Virus record (IMG/VR): IMGVR_UViG_3300025410_000623
Location: 1-34,565 of that record
Reading direction: 5' to 3' (one strand)
DNA: 34,565 nucleotides
From: a virus
Below are positions 23,536 to 31,992 of the stretch, piece by piece; positions within the stretch are counted from its first letter, which is position 1; the number at the start of each line of letters is the position of its first letter. The position numbers and the translations under genes are program-made. Under the pieces are notes generated by a model, which worked only from the letters and a program-made list of their open reading frames with translations, made no database searches and had not been told where the DNA came from.

Positions 23536-24501
23536 ATGTTAGATGCATATACTAAAGCGGATCTCCGCTCTATTTTGCGTTCTTGCGGGATTGAAATAGT
23601 TTCGCAGACTGGCACAGATTTTTTATGCCTATGCCCATTCCATCATAATACAGACTCGCCAGCATTTGCAGTTAGTTACTCAAAAGGTTTATATATTTGT
23701 TATAATCAACACTGCAACTCTGCAGGTACAGTACTAGATCTAGTTATGAAGCTTACACAAAGAAATAACTTTGAGGCTATGCGTTTTATATCTTCAAATA
23801 AATTATCTGATGCTGATAAACTTGAAGAAGAGCTTAGAGATTTGCTTGATGAAAAGCCAGAGTTTGATGAATTCCCGCAGGTTGTTCAAGATAAGTTGCA
23901 TGAAAATCTTGTAGTACATGATATCAATGCATCACAGGCTTACTTTAAAATGCGAAAGATTTATGAAGATGCGTGGGAACACTTTGGATTAGGATATTCT
24001 GTTGAACAGGGTATGGTAACCGTTCCATTACATTCACCAGATGGTTTGCTTGTTGGTGTTATTGGTAGATCAATTGAAGGTAAAAGGTTTAAGAATAGCC
24101 CTAACCTCCCCCGCAACAAGACTATGTTTAACTTACATAGAGCAAAGCGTGAGGGTGGCACGATTATAATTGTTGAATCTAGCTTTGATGCAATTCGTTT
24201 ATGGCAGGCGGGATTTCCAAATGCTGTAGCCACATTGGGTGGTAGCATATCAGATATCAATATACAGAATCTAAATAAGTATTCATCTACAGTTATTATA
24301 ATGACAGATAATGACGGGGCTGGAAAAGCTTTGGGAATGACAATCGCTGGCAGATTAAACAGAAAGAATGTTTTGTGGGCTAGATATAACAACGATGTTA
24401 TTTATCCAAGAGGTGCAAAAGATGTGGGCGATCTCACAGACGAAGAAATAAAAACATGTATTAAGAATGCAATTCCGCATTTTGAGTACGCAAATATGTG
24501 A
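23536..24501 (+). CDS. dnaG: DNA primase, DnaG-like
   Basis: A 321-residue primase that would lay RNA primers for DNA synthesis. The N-terminal CHC2-type zinc finger is visible: C31, C33-PF-H36, then C55-x4-C60 in CLCPFHHNTDSPAFAV and YICYNQHCNSAGT. The Toprim part has E214 in IIIVESSFDAI and D258-N-D260-GAG in MTDNDGAGKALG, which hold catalytic Mg2+. It lacks the C-terminal helicase-binding domain of bacterial DnaG (about 580 residues), so it is a compact phage form. It follows the small gene at 23251 by three bases and probably works with the DnaB-like helicase. Confidence 0.9.
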   Translation: MLDAYTKADLRSILRSCGIEIVSQTGTDFLCLCPFHHNTDSPAFAVSYSKGLYICYNQHCNSAGTVLDLVMKLTQRNNFEAMRFISSNKLSDADKLEEELRDLLDEKPEFDEFPQVVQDKLHENLVVHDINASQAYFKMRKIYEDAWEHFGLGYSVEQGMVTVPLHSPDGLLVGVIGRSIEGKRFKNSPNLPRNKTMFNLHRAKREGGTIIIVESSFDAIRLWQAGFPNAVATLGGSISDINIQNLNKYSSTVIIMTDNDGAGKALGMTIAGRLNRKNVLWARYNNDVIYPRGAKDVGDLTDEEIKTCIKNAIPHFEYANM

Positions 24502-24507
24502 TATACT
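24499..24507 (+). promoter_or_regulatory. extended -10 promoter before the SSB-like gene
   Basis: TGATATACT starts in the primase stop codon (TGA 24499-24501) and gives an extended -10 at 24502-24507. A second TATACT lies at 24535-24540, nearer to the gene. The gap to ATG 24555 also has the strong ribosome site AAGGAGAATA. A single-strand-binding protein is needed in quantity, so an own promoter makes sense. Confidence 0.5.
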
Positions 24508-24554
24508 TAAGGCACAGGACAACATAGAGTCCACTATACTAAGGAGAATATACT

Positions 24555-25232
24555 ATGGGAGTTATCAAAGGCTTGAATGCTATGAGCCAACAAATGGACA
24601 AGGACTTTTCTGGCGAAGGTCAAAAGGGAACTTGGCTAAAGATTAATGATGGTCAGTCAGTGAAGATTCGTTTCATGCAAGAGATTGATCCAAATTCAGA
24701 ACACTATAATGAAAAAGCTGGAACTGCGTTTATTGCAGTTGAGCATACAAATCCAGAACACTATCAGCGTAAGGCACTTTGTTCAATTGATGATCAAGGT
24801 CGTTGCTTCGGTTGCGAAATGCACCGTCGTGATCCAAAGGCTAAGTGGGGCGGTAAGAAGCGTTTCTACTCAAACGTAATTGTTGATGATGGCGTTAAAG
24901 AGCCATACGTTGCAATTCTTTCACAAGGTCTTGGACCAAAGGCAATCACAGAAACTGTAATTGCATGGGCTGGGGAGACTGGAAGTATTACAAATACAGT
25001 TTGGAAAGTAAAGCGTACAGGTAGCGGAGCAACAGATACAAGTTATTCTGCAATCCCACTTCCAACAGCAAATGCTGAAGCAATTGATTTTGCTAAGTAC
25101 GAAATGTTTGATCTTGAAAAGACAGCAGTTCGTGATGTACCTTATGCAGAGCAGGAAGCATTCTATTTTGGAACTGTTTCAGAAGCTTCAAGCGAATCAC
25201 TACAATCAACTTCATCCGCCATTGAGTGGTAA
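24555..25232 (+). CDS. putative single-stranded DNA-binding protein
   Basis: A 225-residue protein with the layout of phage ssDNA-binding proteins: LKINDGQSVKIRFMQEID (beta strands of an OB fold), AFIAVEHTNPEHY, then a zinc-finger-like cluster with C76, C84, C87 and H90 in ALCSIDDQGRCFGCEMH. RRDPKAKWGGKKRFYSNVIV follows and would offer positive and aromatic residues to DNA. This resembles T4 gp32-type proteins in actinophages, although the acidic C-terminal tail is weak. It lies between the primase and the polymerase. The family call is moderate; a zinc-bearing replication accessory protein is the alternative. Confidence 0.65.
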   Translation: MGVIKGLNAMSQQMDKDFSGEGQKGTWLKINDGQSVKIRFMQEIDPNSEHYNEKAGTAFIAVEHTNPEHYQRKALCSIDDQGRCFGCEMHRRDPKAKWGGKKRFYSNVIVDDGVKEPYVAILSQGLGPKAITETVIAWAGETGSITNTVWKVKRTGSGATDTSYSAIPLPTANAEAIDFAKYEMFDLEKTAVRDVPYAEQEAFYFGTVSEASSESLQSTSSAIEW

Positions 25233-25254
25233 TTAATAGATAGAGAATATAAAC

Positions 25255-28200
25255 ATGTCTGACTTTGTACATTTACATGTCCATAGCCATTACTCGTTGA
25301 TGGATGGGCTTAATACACCATACGAGTTGCTTGAGGCTGCAAAGAATCAAGGTCAGACTTCTCTAGCCATTACAGATCATGGAACATTGTCATCTCATAG
25401 AGATATGCAAATCGCAGCTAAAGAATTAGGTGTTAAACCTATACTCGGTCTAGAAGCCTATATCTCTGCTACAGACCGTTTTGATAAGAGAGCAGTTGCA
25501 AAAAGAGATGACAATACTTCTTTGTATAACCATATTATTCTTCTTGCAAAGAATGATGAAGGATTAAAGAACTTACAAAAGCTTTCACAAATTGCTTGGA
25601 CAGAAGGTTATTACCACAAGCCACGAATTGATATGGAAGTGCTTTGGGAGTTTGGTGACGGTATAATTGTAGTGTCAGGTTGTATGAATGGTCTTATTTC
25701 AAAAGCTATTGAACGTGGTGAAATGGATAAGGCTGAAGATCTTGTTAAAACATTTAAAGCACGTTTTAAAGAAGATTTTTATATTGAAGTACAGTCTCAC
25801 AATCCACAAGAATTAAATGCCAAGTTGTTTGAATTGGCTGATAAGTTTGGGGTGAAGCCAGTTGCTACGGGAGACTGTCATTTTGCAAAGAAAGAGGAGA
25901 GGGATCTGGAAGAATTACTCCTCATCCTCTCAACAAAGCCAACCGAAAACAAAGAAGCAGACTATACAAGCAGTCGTCAATTTAGCAATATTATTGATCG
26001 CTTTGATCATTTATATCCCAACCGCCCTATCAGTTTCGCTGACATTAACGTTTATATTCAATCCTATGATGAGATTGCGTTGGACTTTGAAAAAGCGGGC
26101 ATCACAAGAAAAGATATCTACGAGTCATCAATAGAAATATCTAATAAAGTTGAGGCATATGACTTTCACGAAAACCTTGACTTGCTACCAGTACCTAAAA
26201 AGAATGCATTAAAAACATTAAAAGATATGTGTGAAAAGTCTCTAGTAGATAAGGGCATAGAAAATGAGACGTATAAAGCAAGACTCCAAGAAGAGCTTCA
26301 AGTCATCGCTGACAAGAATTTTGCTAGTTACTTCCTTGTTGTTGGTGATATGGTTAGTTGGGCAAAGGAAAACCAAATCATGGTTGGCCCAGGACGTGGA
26401 TCAGCAGCGGGGTCGTTAGTATGTTATCTTTTGGGTATTACAGAAGTAGACCCAATTAAGTTTGATCTATTGTTTTTCCGATTTATTAATCCAGAACGTA
26501 ATGACTTTCCTGATATTGATACAGACTTTATGGATAGTCGTCGTGGAGAAGTTAAAGATTATTTAAAGAAGAAGTTTAAGCACGTTGCTTCTATTTCTAC
26601 TTATACAAAGTTTAAAGATAAAGGTGTTATTCGTGACGTTGCTAGAACATTTCTTATCCCACTTGGTGAAGTTAATAAAGCACTTAAGGCTGTTGAGACG
26701 TTTGAAGAGTTTGAATCTTCTTCAAGTACGGAAGAATTCAGAAGAAAATATCCAGAAGTAGTTAAGTTTGCATCACAGTTACGTGGTCGTATCAGATCTA
26801 ATGGTATGCATGCTGCTGGTGTTGTTGTAGCAAAAGATGATATTAGTAAGTATGTTCCTATTGAAACACGTAAAGATCCTGACAACATGGTGTCTGGTCG
26901 TATCCCAGTAGTGGCCTACGATATGGAGCAAACAGCGGACTTAGGTTTAATTAAGCTTGACGTACTTGGACTTAAAACTCTTTCTGTTATTGATGATGCT
27001 GTAAAAACAATTAAGCATATTAAGAAAGAAGATATTGATCTTAAAAAGATTAAGCTTGATGATCCGAAAGTATTTGAAATGCTGTCCAATGGATTTACAA
27101 AGGGCGTGTTCCAAGCAGAAGCAACGCCATACACAAACCTTCTTATGAAGATGGGTGTTAGCACATTTGAAGACCTTGCAGCATCTAACGCATTGGTTCG
27201 TCCAGGTGCTATGAATACGGTTGGAGGATCTTATATTCGCCGTAAAAAGGGTGAAGAGATGGTTACATATGCCCACCCTATTATGCACGATTTTACAGAG
27301 CGTACATATGGTGTTATTATTTATCAGGAACAGGTTATGCAGGCTTGCGTATATTTGGGCGGGATGTCATGGGCTGACGCTGACAAGGTTAGAAAGATTA
27401 TCGGAAAGAAAAAGGATGCGAGTGAATTTGATGCTTACAAAGACCAGTTTGTTCAAGGTGCGAGTAAGTATATTACAGGCGAGGATGCACTCAAATTATG
27501 GCATGACTTTGAAGCTCATGCGGGTTATTCCTTTAACCGTTCTCACGCTATTGCTTACTCTATGTTGTCTTATTACACTGCTTGGCTTAAATGTTATTAC
27601 CCTCTTGAGTTTATGTTTGCCGTTCTCAAGAATGAGAAGGACAAAGATGCCAGGACGGATTATCTACTTGAGGCTAAGCGGTTGGGCATTAAAGTTTTAC
27701 TCCCGCATATTAACGAGTCTGAGTTAGACTTTAGCATTAAGGGTAACTCTTTAATCTTTGGTTTGTCAGACATTAAATATATTTCTGATAACATTGGTAG
27801 CAAGATTAAGGCACTACGTCCGTTTGGTTCTTATAAAGATTTTCTTGATAAGGCAACTGTTAAAGGTAGCGGTATCAATTCAAGAGCAGTAGATTCTCTT
27901 AATATGATTGGTGCAGCAGCATTCCCAGATAACCAACGTAAGGGTAATGAAAATGAAAAGCTTTATGAGTATCTTGGTATTCCAAAGTTTGATACAGGAA
28001 AGCTAAGTCCAAAGATCAAATCTCAGGTAAACCCACTTGAAGATTTTTTAGAAGAAGGATGCTTTGTTCTTCTTGCAATGGTTAAATCAATTAAAAAAGG
28101 TCCTACATGGGCACGTGTAGAATTAGTTGATGATACTGGAGCGGTGGGAATTTTCCATGAGGTTAATACAAAGATTGAACCAGGAATGATGTACTTCTTC

Positions 28201-28530
28201 TTAGTTGGAGATAACCGTATTCATAAGTATGTAACAATTGATGAAGTTGTTCAAAAGACTGATGACCCATTTGTTCAATGGCTCTACAAAGATAAACTAA
28301 AGATTGATAGTGGTAAAAGGCTTGTGCTTGATTTTACGCACTATAAAACAAAAGCAAACAAAATGATGGCTCACATTATTTTGTCTGATGCTGATAAAAA
28401 CCTAGAGCGTGTAATTGCCTTCCCCAAATTATACACAAAGGCTTTAGGCAAAATGCAGGCGGGTAAGATTTGCGATCCTGCAATTGCAAGGATGGATGAT
28501 GGAACATTATTTGTAAAGGAGGTGAACTAA
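25255..28530 (+). CDS. dnaE: DNA polymerase III alpha subunit (DnaE-type)
   Basis: A 1091-residue family C polymerase, close to the full length of bacterial DnaE. The N-terminal PHP domain is present with its metal ligands: VHLHVHSHYSLMDG (3-16), LAITDHGTLSS near 37-47 and ATGDCHFAKKEERD near 203-216. The palm has GPGRGSAAGSLVCYLLGITE near 379-398, and the catalytic D420-I-D422 in FPDIDTDFMDSRR. Later text (YQEQVMQACVYLGGMSWADA, then SFNRSHAIAYSMLSYYTAW) fits the thumb and fingers. Residues after about 960 resemble the OB fold. Bacterial-type DnaE is one of several polymerase types found in phages. Intact PHP residues suggest metal binding and possibly proofreading, because no separate exonuclease is seen here. 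Confidence 0.96.
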   Translation: MSDFVHLHVHSHYSLMDGLNTPYELLEAAKNQGQTSLAITDHGTLSSHRDMQIAAKELGVKPILGLEAYISATDRFDKRAVAKRDDNTSLYNHIILLAKNDEGLKNLQKLSQIAWTEGYYHKPRIDMEVLWEFGDGIIVVSGCMNGLISKAIERGEMDKAEDLVKTFKARFKEDFYIEVQSHNPQELNAKLFELADKFGVKPVATGDCHFAKKEERDLEELLLILSTKPTENKEADYTSSRQFSNIIDRFDHLYPNRPISFADINVYIQSYDEIALDFEKAGITRKDIYESSIEISNKVEAYDFHENLDLLPVPKKNALKTLKDMCEKSLVDKGIENETYKARLQEELQVIADKNFASYFLVVGDMVSWAKENQIMVGPGRGSAAGSLVCYLLGITEVDPIKFDLLFFRFINPERNDFPDIDTDFMDSRRGEVKDYLKKKFKHVASISTYTKFKDKGVIRDVARTFLIPLGEVNKALKAVETFEEFESSSSTEEFRRKYPEVVKFASQLRGRIRSNGMHAAGVVVAKDDISKYVPIETRKDPDNMVSGRIPVVAYDMEQTADLGLIKLDVLGLKTLSVIDDAVKTIKHIKKEDIDLKKIKLDDPKVFEMLSNGFTKGVFQAEATPYTNLLMKMGVSTFEDLAASNALVRPGAMNTVGGSYIRRKKGEEMVTYAHPIMHDFTERTYGVIIYQEQVMQACVYLGGMSWADADKVRKIIGKKKDASEFDAYKDQFVQGASKYITGEDALKLWHDFEAHAGYSFNRSHAIAYSMLSYYTAWLKCYYPLEFMFAVLKNEKDKDARTDYLLEAKRLGIKVLLPHINESELDFSIKGNSLIFGLSDIKYISDNIGSKIKALRPFGSYKDFLDKATVKGSGINSRAVDSLNMIGAAAFPDNQRKGNENEKLYEYLGIPKFDTGKLSPKIKSQVNPLEDFLEEGCFVLLAMVKSIKKGPTWARVELVDDTGAVGIFHEVNTKIEPGMMYFFLVGDNRIHKYVTIDEVVQKTDDPFVQWLYKDKLKIDSGKRLVLDFTHYKTKANKMMAHIILSDADKNLERVIAFPKLYTKALGKMQAGKICDPAIARMDDGTLFVKEVN
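28515..28525 (+). promoter_or_regulatory. full-length Shine-Dalgarno for the gene at 28530
   Basis: AAAGGAGGTGA complements the 3' end of bacterial 16S rRNA over its whole core and sits four bases before ATG 28530, inside the end of the polymerase gene. It is the strongest ribosome site I see in the window. Confidence 0.85.
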
Positions 28531-28760
28531 TGACAGAAGAGACAACAGAGGCTACTCCAGATCTTAATAATATTAACATTTCTATTGAACAGATTTGTGC
28601 ATCAATTATTAATAAGTTTGGTAAAGTTGATCTTACAGTTGCTGAGCTTGTACAAGATTTTTCAAGCAAGAGCATCGCTGTAAATCAAGATCCAGAGACT
28701 CAAGTAATTACATTTGAGCTTGCTGATGCACCAGTTTTTGAACCAACAGAGACTGAATAA
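28530..28760 (+). CDS. small acidic protein after polymerase, unknown
   Basis: A 76-residue, strongly acidic protein sharing one base with the polymerase stop and led by the best ribosome site in the window, so it is probably made in large amounts. The N-terminus (MTEETTEATPDLN) and C-terminus (VFEPTETE) are Thr/Glu-rich and unstructured. The middle (ISIEQICASIINKFGKVDLT) is helical, followed by a short beta stretch. I know no family for it. It could be a polymerase partner, an inhibitor or a DNA-mimic protein because of the acidity; none of these is shown. Confidence 0.68.
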   Translation: MTEETTEATPDLNNINISIEQICASIINKFGKVDLTVAELVQDFSSKSIAVNQDPETQVITFELADAPVFEPTETE

Positions 28761-28763
28761 AGA

Positions 28764-28772
28764 TGGTATAAT
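28764..28772 (+). promoter_or_regulatory. extended -10 promoter adjoining start codon
   Basis: TGGTATAAT is a consensus extended -10 (TATAAT at 28767-28772). Predicted transcription begins near 28779, two bases before ATG 28781, so the message would be nearly leaderless. No ribosome site is present before that ATG, in agreement. Confidence 0.6.
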
Positions 28773-28780
28773 ATAAGTAT

Positions 28781-29035
28781 ATGGCTCAGTCCTACATACT
28801 TAAAGGTACGGAGAACGAATATCTTTTGGTCATTAGAGCAGAAGATGAAAAAGCAATCTATAACATTATAGATTTTTTAGTGACCAGCCGTAATGAACAG
28901 ATTAAAGAGTTGGCAATAGAGTTAGAGAAGAGTTTACATGATAACGGAAGAGATTCTAGCAAAGCTGGATCCAAAAACAAGAGCAAGAGTACAACTAGCA
29001 ACCAAAGTAAGCATAGAAAAGCAAAAGACTCCTAG
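28781..29035 (+). CDS. small protein overlapping recA, unknown
   Basis: An 84-residue protein. The first 55 residues (SYILKGTENEYLLVIRAEDE, then KAIYNIIDFLVTSRNEQIKE) fold plausibly as a small alpha/beta unit and end in a helix. Residues 53-84 are Lys/Ser-rich (SKAGSKNKSKSTTSNQSKHR) and are encoded in the same DNA as the start of RecA, in another frame. The 98-base overlap is much longer than elsewhere in the window. The start has no Shine-Dalgarno but lies at the predicted transcription start. A RecA partner is possible by position only. Confidence 0.65.
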   Translation: MAQSYILKGTENEYLLVIRAEDEKAIYNIIDFLVTSRNEQIKELAIELEKSLHDNGRDSSKAGSKNKSKSTTSNQSKHRKAKDS

Positions 29036-29936
29036 CATTGGTTTAACTAACGCATTAAAGGGTGGCCTAGGATTTGGTCGTCAGGTAATGATTTGGGGAA
29101 ACAAGTCTGCTGGAAAATCATCTTTCTGCTTACAAATGATTGGGCTTGCTCAAAAAGAAGGCAAGACATGTGCATGGATTGATGCAGAGGCATCTTATGA
29201 CCCTGTGTGGGCATCAAGATTGGGTGTTGATTCTGAAAAACTAATTTACTCTACTGCTAAATCTATCAATGATATGGTTGACGTTGCACAACAATTGATG
29301 GAGGCGGGAGTAGATATTATTGTTGTAGATTCTATTTCAGCGTTACTCCCCGCAATCTATTTTGAAAAAGATAGTACTGATTTAAAGAAACTTGAAGACA
29401 CCAAACAGATTGGTGCAGAAGCAAAGGATATGACACATGCAGTCAAGATGCTCAATTATGCAAACAAGAATACGCTACTCGTTCTTATTTCTCAACAGAG
29501 AAACCAGTTTGGTAGTATGCATGCATCGCACATTCCCACAGGCGGGATGGCGGTTAAGTTTTTTTCCAGCACGATCATCAAGCTTTGGGCATCGGAAGCT
29601 GATGCAAATGCTATTAAGTCTGGAATCCAAGTTGGTGACAAGATCATTGAACAAAAAGTGGGAAGACCCGTCAACTGGATCGTTGATTACAATAAAACGG
29701 GACCTATGGGATTATCAGGTCAATACGATTTTTACTTTCAAGGGGATAAAGTCGGAGTTGATAGTATAGGTGAGATTGTAGATGTTGCAGAAATGATGGG
29801 CATTATACAAAAAGGCGGTGCTTGGTACACAGTTGGCGAAGAAAGATTTCAGGGACGTGCCAAGGTAGTAGAGTACGTTAGAGAAAACCCTGATGTAGCA
29901 AGTAAATTGCAAGGAGCTATATATGACAAATCTTGA
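28938..29936 (+). CDS. recA: RecA-like recombinase
   Basis: A 332-residue recombinase that pairs homologous DNA strands. Walker A G54-NKSAG-K60-S is in WGNKSAGKSSFCLQMIG, AWIDAEASYDPVW follows, Walker B with D131 is in DIIVVDSISALLP, and LVLISQQRNQFGSMH contains the Gln/Arg sensor region. FSSTIIKLWAS and the C-terminal text VVEYVRENPDVA complete the fold. It is a little shorter than bacterial RecA (about 350) and, like UvsX-type phage proteins, lacks the acidic C-tail. The ATG at 28938 lies inside the preceding gene; the N-terminal helix (ITEEILAKLDPKTRARVQLA) supports this start. It heads a recombination block with PD-(D/E)XK, Cas4-like and RuvC-like nucleases. Confidence 0.93.
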   Translation: MITEEILAKLDPKTRARVQLATKVSIEKQKTPSIGLTNALKGGLGFGRQVMIWGNKSAGKSSFCLQMIGLAQKEGKTCAWIDAEASYDPVWASRLGVDSEKLIYSTAKSINDMVDVAQQLMEAGVDIIVVDSISALLPAIYFEKDSTDLKKLEDTKQIGAEAKDMTHAVKMLNYANKNTLLVLISQQRNQFGSMHASHIPTGGMAVKFFSSTIIKLWASEADANAIKSGIQVGDKIIEQKVGRPVNWIVDYNKTGPMGLSGQYDFYFQGDKVGVDSIGEIVDVAEMMGIIQKGGAWYTVGEERFQGRAKVVEYVRENPDVASKLQGAIYDKS

Positions 29937-30117
29937 AAAGTTTTTAAATAAAAACAAAAGTAATTCAGATATTGTTATTTCAGAACCAGCCAGTGGTTCA
30001 TTTAGATGTCAGCATGATGGTTGTGATGAAGTAGTTTATGATGGCTATGTTGATCGTGTACACAATAAAATTCACTGGGAGTGCAGTCAAGGGCATGATT
30101 CAAGTGTGGTCATATGA
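29923..30117 (+). CDS. small zinc-binding protein
   Basis: A 64-residue protein overlapping the RecA stop by 14 bases, with GCAAGGAGCT as ribosome site. Residues C29, C34, C54 and H58 (FRCQHDGCDEVVYDG and HWECSQGHDSSV) form a probable zinc site. The N-terminal 22 residues are polar and likely disordered. No known family. The next gene starts in an ATGA overlap. Confidence 0.7.
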   Translation: MTNLEKFLNKNKSNSDIVISEPASGSFRCQHDGCDEVVYDGYVDRVHNKIHWECSQGHDSSVVI

Positions 30118-30425
30118 GTGAACGTGGAGAAGCCAAGCGTGACGGAGCAAAGCAACAAAAAAATAGTGGCCGTGGTGACTATCAAAAAGGTGATGCCACT
30201 TGGCATGATTTCGTGGTTGATTATAAGGAGTATGCCAAATCAATATCAATCTCAAAAGAGATATGGGCAAAGATTTGTACTGATACTTTCAAGGTTAGTC
30301 GGGATAAATATCCAGTACTTAAATTAATTTTGGGCGGGGAATCAAGTAAAACTCGTCTTGCAGTAATTGAATGGGCGTTATTTGAACAAATGGTAGAGTG
30401 TTGGGAGGCACATAATGCTGAATGA
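30114..30425 (+). CDS. putative PD-(D/E)XK-type resolvase-like nuclease
   Basis: A 103-residue protein starting at an ATGA overlap. Text: NSGRGDYQKGDATWHDFVVD, then YKEYAKSISISKEIWAKICT, then YPVLKLILGG. The order (charged start, G-D, then V-D-Y-K-E strand, then a W-A-K-I helix, then a beta strand) is that of small Holliday-junction resolvase-like PD-(D/E)XK proteins, with D27 and the D-Y-K motif as metal ligands. This matches proteins annotated as resolvases in actinophages, but the catalytic set is incomplete enough that DNA binding without cleavage is possible. Its position after recA fits recombination. Confidence 0.5.
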   Translation: MSERGEAKRDGAKQQKNSGRGDYQKGDATWHDFVVDYKEYAKSISISKEIWAKICTDTFKVSRDKYPVLKLILGGESSKTRLAVIEWALFEQMVECWEAHNAE

Positions 30426-30597
30426 TGAAAACATAGATGAGTTTAGAATTTGGCTTAACAACGGCATTGAACGTGGCTGGATATCTGATGTGCAATGTGC
30501 TACACATGAAGGCATAGACCCTATATCTAAAGAAGAAGTTAAAGAATGGGAAGAAGGCGGAGACCCATGTCAATTTGTAGTTAGGATTATGGAATGA
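30415..30597 (+). CDS. small acidic protein, unknown
   Basis: A 60-residue acidic protein (NDENIDEFRIWLNNGIERGW, then ISKEEVKEWEEGGDPCQFVV). It overlaps both neighbours by a few bases, which supports it as a real gene in the same operon. The text contains only two cysteines, and I recognise no family. Confidence 0.62.
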   Translation: MLNDENIDEFRIWLNNGIERGWISDVQCATHEGIDPISKEEVKEWEEGGDPCQFVVRIME

Positions 30598-30920
30598 CAG
30601 AGAAGCCAGTTATTGAATTAGTTAGCGAACTTACAGAGTTTAATGATATAAAGCAGTATATGAATGATCCCGATCTTGACTATGCCCTTGATTTGATTAT
30701 TAAGTTAATTGCTAAGCCAGATGTGCCATCTACAAAAGCTCCAGATCTTATTGTTAAGATGCAATCTTTGTCTGCTAAGTTTGCAATGATGTCAAGATAT
30801 TACACCACCTTTGAAAAAGGCGGGGAGAATAGCAAGAAGAAGAACGTGTATTACACAGCAGAAGAAGCAATCAATCGCCTAGTTGATGCTCTTAAATATT
30901 CGGCAAAATATGGAGCATAA
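30594..30920 (+). CDS. helical protein upstream of Cas4-like nuclease
   Basis: A 108-residue, mainly helical protein starting at an ATGA overlap and ending one base into the next ATG. Text: YMNDPDLDYALDLIIKLIAK, then APDLIVKMQSLSAKFAMMSR, then AEEAINRLVDALKYSAKYGA. Conserved-looking phage protein of unknown role; its tight coupling to the Cas4-like gene suggests they act together in recombination or end processing. Confidence 0.68.
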   Translation: MTEKPVIELVSELTEFNDIKQYMNDPDLDYALDLIIKLIAKPDVPSTKAPDLIVKMQSLSAKFAMMSRYYTTFEKGGENSKKKNVYYTAEEAINRLVDALKYSAKYGA

Positions 30921-31708
30921 TGGGAAGAGATTTGATAGCTAATTTAAAGTTTCAAAAGATGGCAGATCCTGATGGATTTGACCCAATTAAATTTGCAAAG
31001 ATGTATGAAGAAGCGGTATTAAGTGGAAAGAGACCAAATGAATTTACCCAAAAAAAGACTTTTAGTCCTAGCTCTGTTGGTTATGGTAATGGTAACTGTC
31101 CTAGATATTGGTTCATTGCTTTTACTGGTGCTGAGTTTGAAAATAAAACCGATGCTATGGGTATCTCTAATATGGATAACGGTACGTATGTGCATGAACG
31201 CATACAGAAAAACATGGCTAAAACGCCAGTATTCAAAGAAAATGAACCAGAAATTACCCACAATGATCCACCAATTAGAGGCTTTGCAGACACTATTATA
31301 AATTGGAATGGAAAAGAAGTAGTAGGAGAAATCAAGTCTGCCAAACAAGAAATATTTGATATAAGACAAGCAGAGATGCAGGGACTTCCATATCACAAGA
31401 TCCAGCTTCTTACTTATATGAAGATTCGTGGAGCACAGCAAGGATTTTTCTTTTATGAAAACAAGAATGACAACAGCTTTTTAGTTATTCCAATTAACAT
31501 GGACGAAAAAAACTCTAAGCTTATTAATGATGTTTGGGATTGGTTGCGTAAAGTTTATGGTGCATATGAAGCGGGAACTTTGCCAGAAAGAACATTTACA
31601 AAGTCACAATGGGCTTGCAAGGGTTGCCCTGTCAAGAACGTTTGTTGGAAAGATATGAAAAATGAAATTGGCGATGTATACATAGAACCGTTGGTGCTTG
31701 AAAAATGA
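30920..31708 (+). CDS. Cas4/RecB-like iron-sulfur exonuclease
   Basis: A 262-residue PD-(D/E)XK nuclease of the Cas4/AddB-like type. The catalytic set is visible: H92 in YVHERIQ, D124 in RGFADTII, E137-I-K139 in VVGEIKSAKQ, and Q162 in KIQLLTYM. Cysteines C60 (GNCPRYW), C233, C236 and C242 (WACKGCPVKNVC) would hold a 4Fe-4S cluster that locks the N- and C-termini together. Related enzymes digest DNA from ends with 5' to 3' polarity and, in phages, serve in recombination or replication. There is no CRISPR array or cas1/cas2 nearby, so this is the free phage form. The C-terminus runs into the next gene by four bases. Confidence 0.85.
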   Translation: MGRDLIANLKFQKMADPDGFDPIKFAKMYEEAVLSGKRPNEFTQKKTFSPSSVGYGNGNCPRYWFIAFTGAEFENKTDAMGISNMDNGTYVHERIQKNMAKTPVFKENEPEITHNDPPIRGFADTIINWNGKEVVGEIKSAKQEIFDIRQAEMQGLPYHKIQLLTYMKIRGAQQGFFFYENKNDNSFLVIPINMDEKNSKLINDVWDWLRKVYGAYEAGTLPERTFTKSQWACKGCPVKNVCWKDMKNEIGDVYIEPLVLEK

Positions 31709-31992
31709 TATGTGCTTATGATCAATGCGATAAAGAGTTTGAGCCAAAAACCCATAATCAAAAGTATTGTTCTGATGAATGCTGCAGGATTGCTACAAAT
31801 GAAAAGCTTAAAGAAGCCTACTATGAAAAGAAAGCAAGGCTTGCGGGGGCCAAAAGAATATGCAAGAGCAAAGGTTGTAATGTTATTTTAAGCAGATATA
31901 ACGAGTCAAACATTTGTGATAAATGCGTAAGTTCTGAGCGGGAAAAAGAAAGAAAAGCCTTAGTAGAAATGATGAAACGTGTCTCTGGCTGA
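31705..31992 (+). CDS. double zinc-finger protein
   Basis: A 95-residue protein with two cysteine clusters: C3-x4-C8 plus C22-x3-C26 (MICAYDQCDKEFEPK, QKYCSDECC), and C53-x4-C58 plus C71-x2-C74 (RICKSKGCNVILS, NICDKCVSSE). The first resembles the FCS-like finger with CDKEFEP...YCSDEC found in many bacterial and phage proteins. The region between is a charged helix. Role unknown; it could bind DNA or act with the neighbouring nucleases. It starts in an ATGA overlap and overlaps the next gene by 14 bases. Confidence 0.72.
   Translation: MICAYDQCDKEFEPKTHNQKYCSDECCRIATNEKLKEAYYEKKARLAGAKRICKSKGCNVILSRYNESNICDKCVSSEREKERKALVEMMKRVSG

Noticed and set aside
30920-31708. Cas4 as part of a CRISPR system
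   Set aside because: No other cas genes or arrays occur in the window; free Cas4-like nucleases are common phage recombination genes.
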